In this document: piece after piece, positions 16,902 to 26,090 of the stretch
Numbering within the stretch: position 1 is the stretch's first letter
How the letters are laid out: each line of letters begins with the position of its first letter
Assembly: GCF_007830435.1 (NCBI RefSeq)
Contig: NZ_VLLC01000028.1
Span: 1-45,918 of the forward strand
DNA: 45,918 bases
Direction of reading: 5' to 3'
Source of the DNA: Desulfobotulus alkaliphilus
Lineage (GTDB): Bacteria; Desulfobacterota; Desulfobacteria; Desulfobacterales; ASO4-4
Made by a program: the position numbers and the translations under genes
Notes under the pieces: generated by a model
What the model was told of the DNA's origin: nothing
Database searches by the model: none
The model's input: the letters and a program-made list of their open reading frames with translations, nothing else

Positions 16902-19900
16902 AAATGAAGATACCCCGATTCCTGTCTGCCGGACGGCTTTGCTGGCTGCTCGCCGCATTGGTGCTCATTCCCGGATGCTTGGCCGTAGCCGCAGACTTCA
17001 GCGATCTTGACGAAGTGCTGCGTACCTTTGCCGATTCACGCCAGACCCGTGATGTCAAATACCACGGGAGAGCAGCCGATCAGAAGGCCTTTGCGGATAC
17101 CCTGGAGAACAGGGTTTACAGGCCTGCGGACCGGCAGGTGATCCGGCATGTGGAAGCTTTGCCCGAATATCAGGGTAAGCGGGTGATCACCCATGATTTC
17201 CGTACCCCCGGCGTTCAGGGTGGGGCGGTCAATACTGACCGCGATGTCCGGGTGCTGGTGGAAGTCGAGCCCAGCCGCTGGATAGAGGTTCCCACCCGGA
17301 AATGGGAGGATGTTTATTATCGGGAATTCGCCCAGCGTACCCGCTATACCGGCGATCTGAACGACCCTGTGACCCTGCGGCAGCATGCGGCCCGCTACCG
17401 CCAGATGGCCACAGACCGCTTCCATGTGGAAGCGAGCCATGACTACTCCGACCAGACCCGCACCCTGACCTATGAACCCGACGGCCGGGGCGGATTCAAG
17501 CGAAAAATGGCTGCGGATTCTGACATCCGGGTACAGGACGGCGGACGGGGGCGGCTGAAGGTCGAATCGACCCCCAGTGTGGTACGGGCCAAGGCCGGCA
17601 AGGGGCTTCTGATCAATCCCGAAAGCATGTCGCAGATGTATTTCCAGAAAAGCTGGGCCGAGTTGGAAATTGCGCAAGGTATCGAGACCCGGCTCAAAAA
17701 CCCTTCGCTCTTCCCCGCCGAACGCCTGCGGCTTGATAATCTGCGTCAGATGCACACTGCCGAGGGCCTTGCTCAGATGAAAAAGGGTGTGGAGACGCTG
17801 GAAACGCTGCGATCCTCCTACCAGAACCAGGGCTACCGGGTCGGGGAGCTGCCGAAGAATTTCCGTCAGGCCTCGGAGATTGTCAAGGGGGTGACGGGTA
17901 CCAGCCGGACCGATGTGGATGCTGTTACGCGCAATCTCCAGGAACACGGCTTCCGCTCACCGACCGAGTTTGCCGAAAACCTGCGGGGCCAGACCGAATC
18001 TCTCAAATTTGCCCAAAAATCCGCGCCGCCTCCCGCACCTTCCACACGCCTGCAGACCGCTGGCCGGGTTGCGGGCTGGGCCGGCAACCTTATCTCCATC
18101 GAGCAGCGGCTCAACGAGGCCCGGCAGGGCAGTCACCTCTTCTGGAACTTCGAGCAGGGGGACTCCGATCTCGCCATTGCTGCAAAGAGTGCCATGGTCG
18201 CCACTGCCGAGCTGATTCCCCTCCCGATCATTGATGCCATGGAACGTGGCTGGCGGGTCGATGAGCGGGCCAAAGCCTATATTGAGGATATGGTCAGGCG
18301 CGGGGAGAGCGGCTGGGAGACGGATCCGGCCTTTGTCATGTTCGCCGTTGCTTCCACGATTACTGCGGAAACCATCTCCGCAATGACCTTGGATCCACTG
18401 GTAGCCGGGGGGCAGATGGTGGTGGAGGCTTTCCGGCTGGGGAGGGATGTAAGCAATAACTTTATCGCTGACTTCTCCCACGCCGAACAGCAGCGCCTGC
18501 AGCGTGAGATGAGGAAGGCAGCCCATGACCGGTCCGAAGCCTTTGATCTCGGTGGCTTGTACGGTCGGCGCGGTGGCTTGGAGGGCGGCCCTTTGGCCGG
18601 TAAGGTCGAAGTGGGCGAGACCATCGCCTTTGTGGTACAGAAAGACGCGCGCTGGACCAGCGATTATTTTGTGCGATGGGAGCTTGCCATCCCCGGCGGC
18701 CGACCCGCTGTCATTGTCCGCGGTCTGGGTGCGGATGCTCCCGATGCCGCTGGCGTGAGCTTCACCATAGCCGAAGGTTTTTCACCCGGCCTGTATACCG
18801 TCACCATCCGTATTTTCGAGCGAGACAGTGGCCTGCAGGTCGATTTTCGGGAGGCGACATTCACGGTTTCGGACAGGATTGGCATCGGCGCCATCACCGC
18901 CAGCAAGAACCATTTTATTTCTCAAGGTGGTCTGCCGCTGTTTGCAGCCGACAGCGAGGGGCAGTCGCTGCCAACAGAGCCCGGCGACATTCTGGCCTTT
19001 ACCGTGGCACGGATTGGCCACTGGACGGACCAGCATCAGGTGGTGTGGTCGGTCGGTGGCGAGAATTACAAAATTGTTCCCGGCTCGGATCCCAATGCCC
19101 ACCTGCTGCGTTTCGATTCCACCGGCATGGATCCGCGGAAATACCGGGTGGCTGTCGCCTTGTACTCTGAAACCCAAAAACGGCTTGCCTATCAGGATGT
19201 TAAACTAAGGCTTGGCCCGCCCTTAACCCGTCCCGCAGCCTTTGAAATAAACGCCCGGCTAAACGATTATGATGGGCCGCCTTTGACCCGTTCGGTGCAG
19301 AACGGTGATATCCTCGCCTTTAAGTCCGAGATAAGCTTTCCTGAAGGAATACAGGAGATGTCCGGGCTGGTCTGGCAGCTTTATGATGCCAATGGCGAGC
19401 CGGTTTACGGGTTGGGGAAAGAGGAATATCTGCTGGCAGCTGGCGAGACCCGAGAAACCCGGTTCCGGTTCCTTCTGGAGGATCTGCCGGAGGGTAGCTA
19501 TGTGCTGGGGCTGTTCCATAACTACCTCTCGCACCCGGAGATGAAAAGCAGGGCCACCTTTGCCTTTGAGGTATCCCAGTCGGTCAAGATAGACAACTTG
19601 CTTGTTACCCCCAGTCAGGAGAAACAAAAGCATCATCCGTTTCTCACCCCAGATGATGATGCCTTGATATACGCCTATTTCAGCCTGGGGCGGGAGCTGG
19701 AGCAGGCTACCGTGAAGCTTTCGGCTATCTTGAAGCAGAGCGGTGAGACCATCGAGAGTGTTTCGGTGGAAAGACCACGCTCCGGCGAAAAGCCGCCTTA
19801 TCGGGTAGGATTGATGGTACCGAAAGAACTTTTGCCTGTCGGGCAGGAAATTGTAGCCCGGGCGGAGATACTCTCGCCCGATGGCAAACGGCATAGCGCC

Positions 19901-21184
19901 GAGGTGAGCTTCCAGAAAGAGCCATACCGGCTGGGGCATAATCTGCCGGAGAGCCTGAACTCCGGAGAGAACCGGCAATTTACGGTGCAGGTGCCATCAA
20001 GCTTTGTAAAACCCTTGCGGGTAGAGATGCGTGCCACCGGCGAGGGCTTCAGCCTTGGACACCGGCCGGGCGAGCTGGCGGGGACGTTGGGGGGAGTAGC
20101 GACAAGAGAGGCGAGGGTCGGCTTCCTTGAGATAAAGATAAGCGACGCAGACGGCAGGACTGCCGAGACCAGGGCAAGGATATTGATAAACCCGAGGCCG
20201 GTTGCAACGCCTCGCGCCGCAAGTCCCACCCCATCTCGACAACAAACCCCAGCCCCGAGGGTAAGCACTCCCCCTGCACCCCCGAGGACGGTAGTTGCCC
20301 AGGGTGCAGGTGCCGGGGCCCCTGGTGTTAGCGAGTCATGGGCGGAACGGGGCAGAGCGCGTGCAGAACAGTTTATTGATGAATTCCTGCAGATAGCCTA
20401 CTCCCGTCATCCCCGAGCAGCCCAGCTTGTACCTGTTGTTAAATCTGAACTTTTGGCACAGATGCAAGCGAGCAGCCAAAAAGGTGATGGCCCATTGTAT
20501 ATGCGTTTTGATTCATGGGGATCAACTCGTGACGAATATGAATTCCTCAGAATTAGAGCTTCGATGGCAGCCGCCTTGGTCAATGTCAATATTGAGATTA
20601 TCATGAACAGTAATGCAGGGCTTTTGCCACAGAATATTCGCTGGGCTGAGGATATAGGCCGGGCAGTAGGTGAGCTTGAGAGAAATACAAGCTTCAGGCT
20701 TGATCGATTTCCGCCTGCTCTGAACAGTGTGATTAATAGGCAGTCCGCCAGGATTAGCAGCCAAAGCCAACGAGCTATCCTTGGTGCTTTACAGTATAAC
20801 GACCCGCGAGCTAGATACACTGACAGTATAAGCTCATGGGATGGTAGAGTAGAGCAGGGCAAGCCGGTAGCAGGCAGCGGGCGATTCACCCAGCGGCAGG
20901 TATTAAGAGCTGCGCCGGTATCGGTGTCCGCCGCCGGTTATTTCTATGACCCGGATTTGGTGCCGGTTATTGTAGAGGGGGAAACCTATTATCTCAGCCC
21001 GCAGGATCGTAACCGGCTGGACACGATGCGAAGGACAGCGACACTGCTCCGGCTGAGCAGCTCCCGGAACCACCAGCTGGACGGCAGCCATGAGAGGTTT
21101 GATAGAGATATCCTGCCCGCCATGTTTCGGGTCAACTTCAACCCCAGCGAAAGAGAGGTAGTGGCAGGTTATGTAAGAAGATAG
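16898..21184 (+). CDS. Very large exported protein with Ig-like segments, unknown family
   Basis: A 1428-residue protein I do not recognise. Residues 1-33 are a signal peptide. Cys27 in LIPGC resembles a lipobox but has Pro at -2, so cleavage after AVA is equally possible. I see no other Cys in the protein. Residues 34-400 are charged and mostly helical. Two apolar segments (about 425-446 and 478-505) could insert in a membrane. From about 567 to 1098 run beta-rich segments of 90-110 residues; three share a GDILAF-like start followed by a W (GETIAFVV, GDILAFTV, GDILAFKS), suggesting tandem Ig-like domains. A Pro/Thr/Ala linker (1100-1135) leads to a C-terminal domain (1146-1428) that is less GC-rich. 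The start overlaps the preceding stop and has GGAGGA upstream. Secreted or periplasmic scaffold, adhesin or toxin carrier are all possible. Confidence 0.8.
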   Translation: MKMKIPRFLSAGRLCWLLAALVLIPGCLAVAADFSDLDEVLRTFADSRQTRDVKYHGRAADQKAFADTLENRVYRPADRQVIRHVEALPEYQGKRVITHDFRTPGVQGGAVNTDRDVRVLVEVEPSRWIEVPTRKWEDVYYREFAQRTRYTGDLNDPVTLRQHAARYRQMATDRFHVEASHDYSDQTRTLTYEPDGRGGFKRKMAADSDIRVQDGGRGRLKVESTPSVVRAKAGKGLLINPESMSQMYFQKSWAELEIAQGIETRLKNPSLFPAERLRLDNLRQMHTAEGLAQMKKGVETLETLRSSYQNQGYRVGELPKNFRQASEIVKGVTGTSRTDVDAVTRNLQEHGFRSPTEFAENLRGQTESLKFAQKSAPPPAPSTRLQTAGRVAGWAGNLISIEQRLNEARQGSHLFWNFEQGDSDLAIAAKSAMVATAELIPLPIIDAMERGWRVDERAKAYIEDMVRRGESGWETDPAFVMFAVASTITAETISAMTLDPLVAGGQMVVEAFRLGRDVSNNFIADFSHAEQQRLQREMRKAAHDRSEAFDLGGLYGRRGGLEGGPLAGKVEVGETIAFVVQKDARWTSDYFVRWELAIPGGRPAVIVRGLGADAPDAAGVSFTIAEGFSPGLYTVTIRIFERDSGLQVDFREATFTVSDRIGIGAITASKNHFISQGGLPLFAADSEGQSLPTEPGDILAFTVARIGHWTDQHQVVWSVGGENYKIVPGSDPNAHLLRFDSTGMDPRKYRVAVALYSETQKRLAYQDVKLRLGPPLTRPAAFEINARLNDYDGPPLTRSVQNGDILAFKSEISFPEGIQEMSGLVWQLYDANGEPVYGLGKEEYLLAAGETRETRFRFLLEDLPEGSYVLGLFHNYLSHPEMKSRATFAFEVSQSVKIDNLLVTPSQEKQKHHPFLTPDDDALIYAYFSLGRELEQATVKLSAILKQSGETIESVSVERPRSGEKPPYRVGLMVPKELLPVGQEIVARAEILSPDGKRHSAEVSFQKEPYRLGHNLPESLNSGENRQFTVQVPSSFVKPLRVEMRATGEGFSLGHRPGELAGTLGGVATREARVGFLEIKISDADGRTAETRARILINPRPVATPRAASPTPSRQQTPAPRVSTPPAPPRTVVAQGAGAGAPGVSESWAERGRARAEQFIDEFLQIAYSRHPRAAQLVPVVKSELLAQMQASSQKGDGPLYMRFDSWGSTRDEYEFLRIRASMAAALVNVNIEIIMNSNAGLLPQNIRWAEDIGRAVGELERNTSFRLDRFPPALNSVINRQSARISSQSQRAILGALQYNDPRARYTDSISSWDGRVEQGKPVAGSGRFTQRQVLRAAPVSVSAAGYFYDPDLVPVIVEGETYYLSPQDRNRLDTMRRTATLLRLSSSRNHQLDGSHERFDRDILPAMFRVNFNPSEREVVAGYVRR

Positions 21185-21265
21185 CCCTTACTTGCATCAT
21201 CGTTAATTTTACCTGGCCAGTATGTAAACGCTCCTGACTACTATCTGCCGGGGTAAGGAGGAAAA

Positions 21266-23323
21266 ATGATCACATCACTTACACGGATTATCTTTGTTGT
21301 CCTGTTTATTGGAGTTACTGCCTGTCAGTCTTCTAAAACCGGCTCCCCTGTGAAGCAGCAGCCTGCTCAAACGCCACCCACAATGTCACAACAGTCGCAG
21401 TCATATGAGCAGGCGCAGACTGGGGTGCAAAAATCAGAGACAGGGGTGGGTTCCAAAGGTGTACGGTCTGTAGCTCCAGAAATTGCTCCTGATGAGCGTC
21501 TTGCCGCTTTTTCGCATGAGAGCAGCAATATACTTTATTGGGATTCAGATAGCCAGCATCAATCCTGGGGGGCTACACGTATCAGCTTCTGGCCTGGGGG
21601 TAATGTGTTCTTCAGCCGGGAAAGACTGCTCAATTACGTCCGGGTCTGGGATGCTGCCAGAAAAAAAGAGATTGGCCGGCTGGAGGGACTCACCATAAAA
21701 ACATCGACCTCAACCTCCGCTATGGCGGTCTCGCTGGACGGAGCCGTGCTGGCGTCGGCTGGTGATGATGAAATTATGCTGTGGCAGGCTCCTCTGGGGC
21801 CAAAAATTACAACGATTCCGGAATCGGCTACGGATCTGGCATTTTACGGCGCCACCGGAGAATGGTTGTTGAGTGTAAAGGGCAACCAGATTACTTTATG
21901 GCACATTCAGGACGATCAGGTTCTCCGGCATACCGTGAAGACCGTTAAGCCACGTTTGAGGCGTAACGAAACAGTCCGCACTTCCAGCCTCAATGTCACA
22001 CCACCTTCTTTGGATAATGCATTGCTGTATGCCTTGGTTTCAACTCGCTACAGAAATTCTCACAGTGTTTCCCTGAAAACCTGGCAACTGCCTTCATTTC
22101 AGGAGGGACCGTTCACAGTAGAAAATGTGAAACAGGCAGCCCTTTCTCCAGACGGAAAATATTTGGCGGTTATCCGCAGTACAGGCGAAGATCTCAACCA
22201 GATTGAAATCCTTGATCCCCAGAACGGGCAGGTCTGGGATACTTTTCGGCCGGAGACATCTTTGCAGCCCAGAACCCTTTCGTTTTCAAACGATAGCCGC
22301 ATACTGATGGTGGGCCATTATGGACAGCAGAAATCAAGAATCAGCGTCTGGGATATTGGGTCACGCCTGCCCATTATGGTGATTTCTCCCACCCTCAGCC
22401 CCCCTGCGACAACACCTGATGGCAAGCCGGTTTTCGATCCCGGCCGACGATGGCCTGGGCCAGTTGTCGTATCTTTTTCTCACAATAACAAATGGATGGC
22501 AATTGGAGGGGGGTCCATGCCCCTTGATCTTGTACCTGTCACCTGGAAAACAGTTCGCGAACAACGCGTAGCTGACCGGCTCCGGGAGGGGCGTGAACTG
22601 CTCAGGCTCGGTTTTGCTGAGCAGGGTTTGGAAAAACTCAAGGCTGTTATTGCCGAAGATCCCTATCATAACCCCTTTATCGAAAATGACCTGCTCTATG
22701 GTGAACTGACGGATGAACTTAGCCCCCGCTACCTCGGGAAACTGCTGCTCTATCATGCTGAACAACTGCTTGCTCTGGATGAGCCGGAAGATCAGGTGAC
22801 TTCCTATACCCATGCTGTCCTGCTTTACCGGCAGTTTGGGGCGCTGGCGGCGCGTAGCGGTCAGCCGCATATTGCTGCGGCCACGCTTGCCCGCATGCAC
22901 CAGCTCATTGAAAGCGATTCTCCTCGGGCACTGCTCCATGATATTAACAGTAAATTTGCTTTAATGCTCGAAACGCAACTGAAGGTCCTGACCGAAGGGC
23001 CGGAGTCGGCTTACCTGCATCTGCTCCAGCAGGGAGGCTGGATTGTGGATGATCAGCGCTGGATTGTCTCGGATATACTGAGCAACCCAGATCTCTGGGC
23101 ACCGCTTTATCAGGATCGCGCTAAACTGGCCTATTTTCTCAGGCTGGATGAGAAAGATCTTCCACGACCAGCGGCAAGTCCGATAATAGCTCAACCCTAT
23201 CCCGACCTCACGGGCAAGATAAGAGAAGCGGTGGCAGCTCCGCCGGAACTTCAGGGAGGTGAGGTCCCATTGCTGGAGCAGGTCAGGGAGACGTCCCCAC
23301 CCAGGGGCCGGATTCTGGATTAG
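21266..23323 (+). CDS. Lipoprotein with WD40-like propeller and helical C-terminus
   Basis: A 685-residue predicted lipoprotein. The signal sequence ends in lipobox VTAC with Cys20, followed by a Gln/Ser/Thr-rich tether to about residue 70. Residues 75-425 show repeated WD40/propeller-type blades, such as AMAVSLDGAVLASAGDDEIM, AALSPDGKYLAVIRSTGE and TLSFSNDSRILMVGHYG, most with the SPDG/D-x-x-I-x-W pattern. Residues 435-650 are helical (REGRELLRLGFAEQGLEKLK onward) and TPR-like. A perfect AAGGAGG lies five bases before the ATG. It sits 81 bases after the 1428-residue gene on the same strand, so it probably belongs to the same unit and may bind that protein at the membrane. Function unknown. 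Confidence 0.8.
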   Translation: MITSLTRIIFVVLFIGVTACQSSKTGSPVKQQPAQTPPTMSQQSQSYEQAQTGVQKSETGVGSKGVRSVAPEIAPDERLAAFSHESSNILYWDSDSQHQSWGATRISFWPGGNVFFSRERLLNYVRVWDAARKKEIGRLEGLTIKTSTSTSAMAVSLDGAVLASAGDDEIMLWQAPLGPKITTIPESATDLAFYGATGEWLLSVKGNQITLWHIQDDQVLRHTVKTVKPRLRRNETVRTSSLNVTPPSLDNALLYALVSTRYRNSHSVSLKTWQLPSFQEGPFTVENVKQAALSPDGKYLAVIRSTGEDLNQIEILDPQNGQVWDTFRPETSLQPRTLSFSNDSRILMVGHYGQQKSRISVWDIGSRLPIMVISPTLSPPATTPDGKPVFDPGRRWPGPVVVSFSHNNKWMAIGGGSMPLDLVPVTWKTVREQRVADRLREGRELLRLGFAEQGLEKLKAVIAEDPYHNPFIENDLLYGELTDELSPRYLGKLLLYHAEQLLALDEPEDQVTSYTHAVLLYRQFGALAARSGQPHIAAATLARMHQLIESDSPRALLHDINSKFALMLETQLKVLTEGPESAYLHLLQQGGWIVDDQRWIVSDILSNPDLWAPLYQDRAKLAYFLRLDEKDLPRPAASPIIAQPYPDLTGKIREAVAAPPELQGGEVPLLEQVRETSPPRGRILD

Positions 23324-23332
23324 GAGGAGGTT

Positions 23333-23503
23333 ATGAGAAATACCCGAATCCTGGTTATATTTTATTTTGCTGGCGGTATCTGCCTGGGTGACAATTTTGC
23401 CAGTGAGGCCCGGTATCTTTTTGCCAATGGCAAGCGGGTGGTTGACAGCACCGTTAGTGGTATGTCACCAAAAGTTATAGAGAGGGCATATGGACCTTTG
23501 TAA
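23333..23503 (+). CDS. Small exported peptide, 56 residues
   Basis: This short frame starts at ATG 23333 behind GGAGGAGG (23323-23330), one of the strongest ribosome-binding sites here, nine bases after the lipoprotein stop. The N-terminus (MRNTRILVIFYFAGGICLGD) looks like a signal peptide, and the mature part would read NFASEARYLFANGKRVVDST followed by 16 residues to TAA. No family recognised. The -1 frame stays open after about 23490 (WTFVRKAGSGFVRYETVKKE) up to the patatin start, so the peptide may be the front of a longer frameshifted protein. The strong site and spacing argue for real translation. Confidence 0.55.
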   Translation: MRNTRILVIFYFAGGICLGDNFASEARYLFANGKRVVDSTVSGMSPKVIERAYGPL

Positions 23504-23558
23504 GAAAAGCAGGTTCTGGCTTTGTCAGGTATGAAACAGTGAAAAAGGAGCTTAAAGT

Positions 23559-24641
23559 ATGGGATCAGGAACAAAGAGGAAGGTTGTGGATCTGGCACTT
23601 CAGGGAGGCGGGGCCCACGGAGCTTTGACCTGGGGGGTGCTGGACCGGCTTCTGGAGGATGAAAGAATAGAAATTGCCACCCTCAGCGGCACCAGCGCGG
23701 GAGCCATGAATGCCGTGGTGGTCGCCGCAGGCCTTGACTGCGGGGGCCGGGAGGGGGCCCGTGAAAACCTTGAAAAATTCTGGAAAGCCGTAAGCGATGC
23801 GGCCATGACCTCTCCCATTCAGCGCAGTATCTGGGACAGACTCACGGGCAGTTACTCCCTGGACAGATCGCCCAGCTATCTTTTTTTTGAACAGCTTAGC
23901 CGGCAGTTTTCACCCTATGAGCTGAATCCCATGAACATCAATCCTCTGCGGGATCTGGTCAGCTCCATGGTGGATTTTCACTGCGTGAATCACTGCACGG
24001 ATATCAAGGTTTTTGTTACGGCCACCAATGTGCGGACTGGTCGGGGTAAAGTCTTTACCCAGCCGGAACTTACCGTGGATACGGTCATGGCTTCGGCCTG
24101 CCTGCCCCTCATGTTTCAGGCCGTTGAAATCAACGGGGAAGCCTACTGGGATGGGGGCTATATCGGAAATCCGGCCCTTCACCCTCTGGTGGAAGACAAG
24201 GCCACAAGGGATCTGATTGTGGTTCAGATCAACCCCATGATCAGGGAGAATATTCCCAAAACCAGTCGGGAAATCATTAACCGCATCAATGAAATTACCT
24301 TCAATTCCAGCCTGATCAAAGAGCTGAGGGCCATTGAGCTTCTGCATCAGGTCATTGCGTCGGAAAAGCTTGAGGCCGAAACTTACAGGGATATTCTGGT
24401 TCATATCATCCATGCCGAAGAAGATCTCAAGGGGCTGGAAGCTTCCAGTAAAATGAATGCGGAATGGGCCTATCTGCTCTATCTGAAAGAGCGGGGAAGG
24501 AGCTGGGCCAGTAAGTTTCTTGAAAATCATTATGATGATCTGGGGGTGCGATCCTCCTTTGATCTGAAAACCCTTTTTACTGACTCCTTCAGGCCGCCGG
24601 AAGTGGGTGAAAATCCGGTTTCAAAAAAGAAAGGAAGATAG
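23559..24641 (+). CDS. Patatin-like phospholipase / esterase
   Basis: A 360-residue hydrolase of the patatin family with a Ser-Asp dyad. The oxyanion loop is LALQGGGAHGALTWG (residues 12-26), the nucleophile motif is GTSAG (LSGTSAGAMNAV), and the catalytic Asp lies in the DGG of AYWDGGYIGNP. No signal peptide is seen, so it acts in the cytosol or at the inner membrane face. AAGGAG lies about eight bases before the ATG. It is followed after three bases by a GntP-type permease gene, so the two are co-transcribed. Patatins beside such permeases are, as I recall, found with 3-hydroxybutyrate or polyhydroxybutyrate metabolism; no hydroxybutyrate dehydrogenase is in view, so that link is inference. 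Confidence 0.9.
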   Translation: MGSGTKRKVVDLALQGGGAHGALTWGVLDRLLEDERIEIATLSGTSAGAMNAVVVAAGLDCGGREGARENLEKFWKAVSDAAMTSPIQRSIWDRLTGSYSLDRSPSYLFFEQLSRQFSPYELNPMNINPLRDLVSSMVDFHCVNHCTDIKVFVTATNVRTGRGKVFTQPELTVDTVMASACLPLMFQAVEINGEAYWDGGYIGNPALHPLVEDKATRDLIVVQINPMIRENIPKTSREIINRINEITFNSSLIKELRAIELLHQVIASEKLEAETYRDILVHIIHAEEDLKGLEASSKMNAEWAYLLYLKERGRSWASKFLENHYDDLGVRSSFDLKTLFTDSFRPPEVGENPVSKKKGR

Positions 24642-24644
24642 AAC

Positions 24645-26090
24645 ATGCTGGGAATTATCGTTATTCTCATTGCTCTGGCTCTTTTGATCTACCTTGCTTA
24701 CCGGGGGATCAGCCTTCTGATCCTGACCCCTGCACTGGCAACCTTTGCCGTGGTGGCCAGCCTTGAAGGCCGTGTGCTGGCAAGCTATACCCAGATTTTC
24801 ATGGGATCAACGGCGGACTTCATCGCCCTTTATTTTCCTGTTTTTCTTCTGGGTGCGGTTTTCGGGAAACTCATGGAAGATTCCGGCAGCGCCGAAGCCC
24901 TTGCCAACGGTATCATCGCAAAGCTTGGAACGGCCCGGGCCATCCTTGCCGTGGTCATGTCCTGTGCGGTGATGACCTATGGCGGCGTCTCCCTTTTTGT
25001 GGTGGCCTTTGCCGTTTATCCCATTGCAGCGGCCCTGTTCAGGCAGGCGGATATCCCTAAAAAACTCATACCCGCCAGTATTGCCTTGGGTGCCTTCACC
25101 TTTACCATGACGGCCCTGCCGGGTACACCGGCCATACAGAACGCCATTCCCATGCCCTATTTCGGCACATCTCCCTTTGCAGCTCCCGGTCTGGGTGTGA
25201 TTACCGCACTGGTGATGTTCACGCTGGGTATGCTCTGGCTGCAGCACAGGGCCAGAAAAATGGCCCATGAGGGCTATGGGGATCATGAGGATAAAGATTT
25301 TGTTCCGGATAAGGATCTCAGGGAAAGGTCCGCATGTGAGGGCTTTGACCTCATGGAACTGCCCGCAGAGGAGAAATCAAAGGACAAACCTTCCTTTGCC
25401 ATTGCTGCCCTGCCGCTGGTTCTGGTCATTGCCGTCAACCTGCTTTTCACCTTTATTCTGATTCCCCGCATGGATACGGCCTATCTTGCCCAGCCCCTTT
25501 ACGGGGATACCAGCATAGAAAAGGTCAGGGGTATCTGGTCTGTTATTGCGGCACTGGTGATCTCCCTTGTGCTTCTGATTGCCCTTAACTGGAAGCGCTT
25601 GCCCTCCCTGAAACAGACGCTGGATAACGGAGCCAATGCATCCCTTTTACCCATTTTCAATACGGCAAGCCTTGTGGGTTTCGGTTCGGTCATTGCCTCT
25701 CTGGGTGCTTTTCTTCTGATCCGGGATGGTGTAGTGGGCATTGGCGGGGAAAATCCTCTGATATCCCTTGCCATTGGTGTGAACATCCTTGCGGGTATGA
25801 CGGGTTCCGCATCCGGCGGGATGAGTATCGCCCTTGCCACCCTTGGAGACACCTACCTGCAGATGGCACAGACCTATGGCATTAATCCTGAACTGCTTCA
25901 CCGTGTTACTGCCGTGGCTACTGGCGGGCTGGATACCCTGCCCCATAACGGTGCCGTGATCACACTGCTTGCCATTACGGGGCTTACCCATAAGCAGGCC
26001 TATTTTGATCTGGCCATCACCGCCATGCTCATTCCTTTTATTTCACTCATCGTACTCATCACTCTGGGAACGCTTTTCGGCAGTTTTTAG
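24645..26090 (+). CDS. GntP-family permease (organic acid:H+ symporter)
   Basis: A 481-residue, highly hydrophobic inner-membrane protein with about a dozen predicted helices and a charged cytosolic loop near residues 205-245. GntP-family hallmarks include YFPVFLLGAVFGKLMEDSGSA, the VMTYGGVSLFVVAFAVYP block and the C-terminal AGMTGSASGGMSIALATLG and TGGLDTLPHNGAVITLLAI blocks. Family members carry gluconate or related acids, and one branch carries 3-hydroxybutyrate; the sequence alone does not decide. It begins three bases after the patatin gene. Its last four bases overlap the 3' end of the mnmD-like gene on the other strand. Confidence 0.9.
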   Translation: MLGIIVILIALALLIYLAYRGISLLILTPALATFAVVASLEGRVLASYTQIFMGSTADFIALYFPVFLLGAVFGKLMEDSGSAEALANGIIAKLGTARAILAVVMSCAVMTYGGVSLFVVAFAVYPIAAALFRQADIPKKLIPASIALGAFTFTMTALPGTPAIQNAIPMPYFGTSPFAAPGLGVITALVMFTLGMLWLQHRARKMAHEGYGDHEDKDFVPDKDLRERSACEGFDLMELPAEEKSKDKPSFAIAALPLVLVIAVNLLFTFILIPRMDTAYLAQPLYGDTSIEKVRGIWSVIAALVISLVLLIALNWKRLPSLKQTLDNGANASLLPIFNTASLVGFGSVIASLGAFLLIRDGVVGIGGENPLISLAIGVNILAGMTGSASGGMSIALATLGDTYLQMAQTYGINPELLHRVTAVATGGLDTLPHNGAVITLLAITGLTHKQAYFDLAITAMLIPFISLIVLITLGTLFGSF

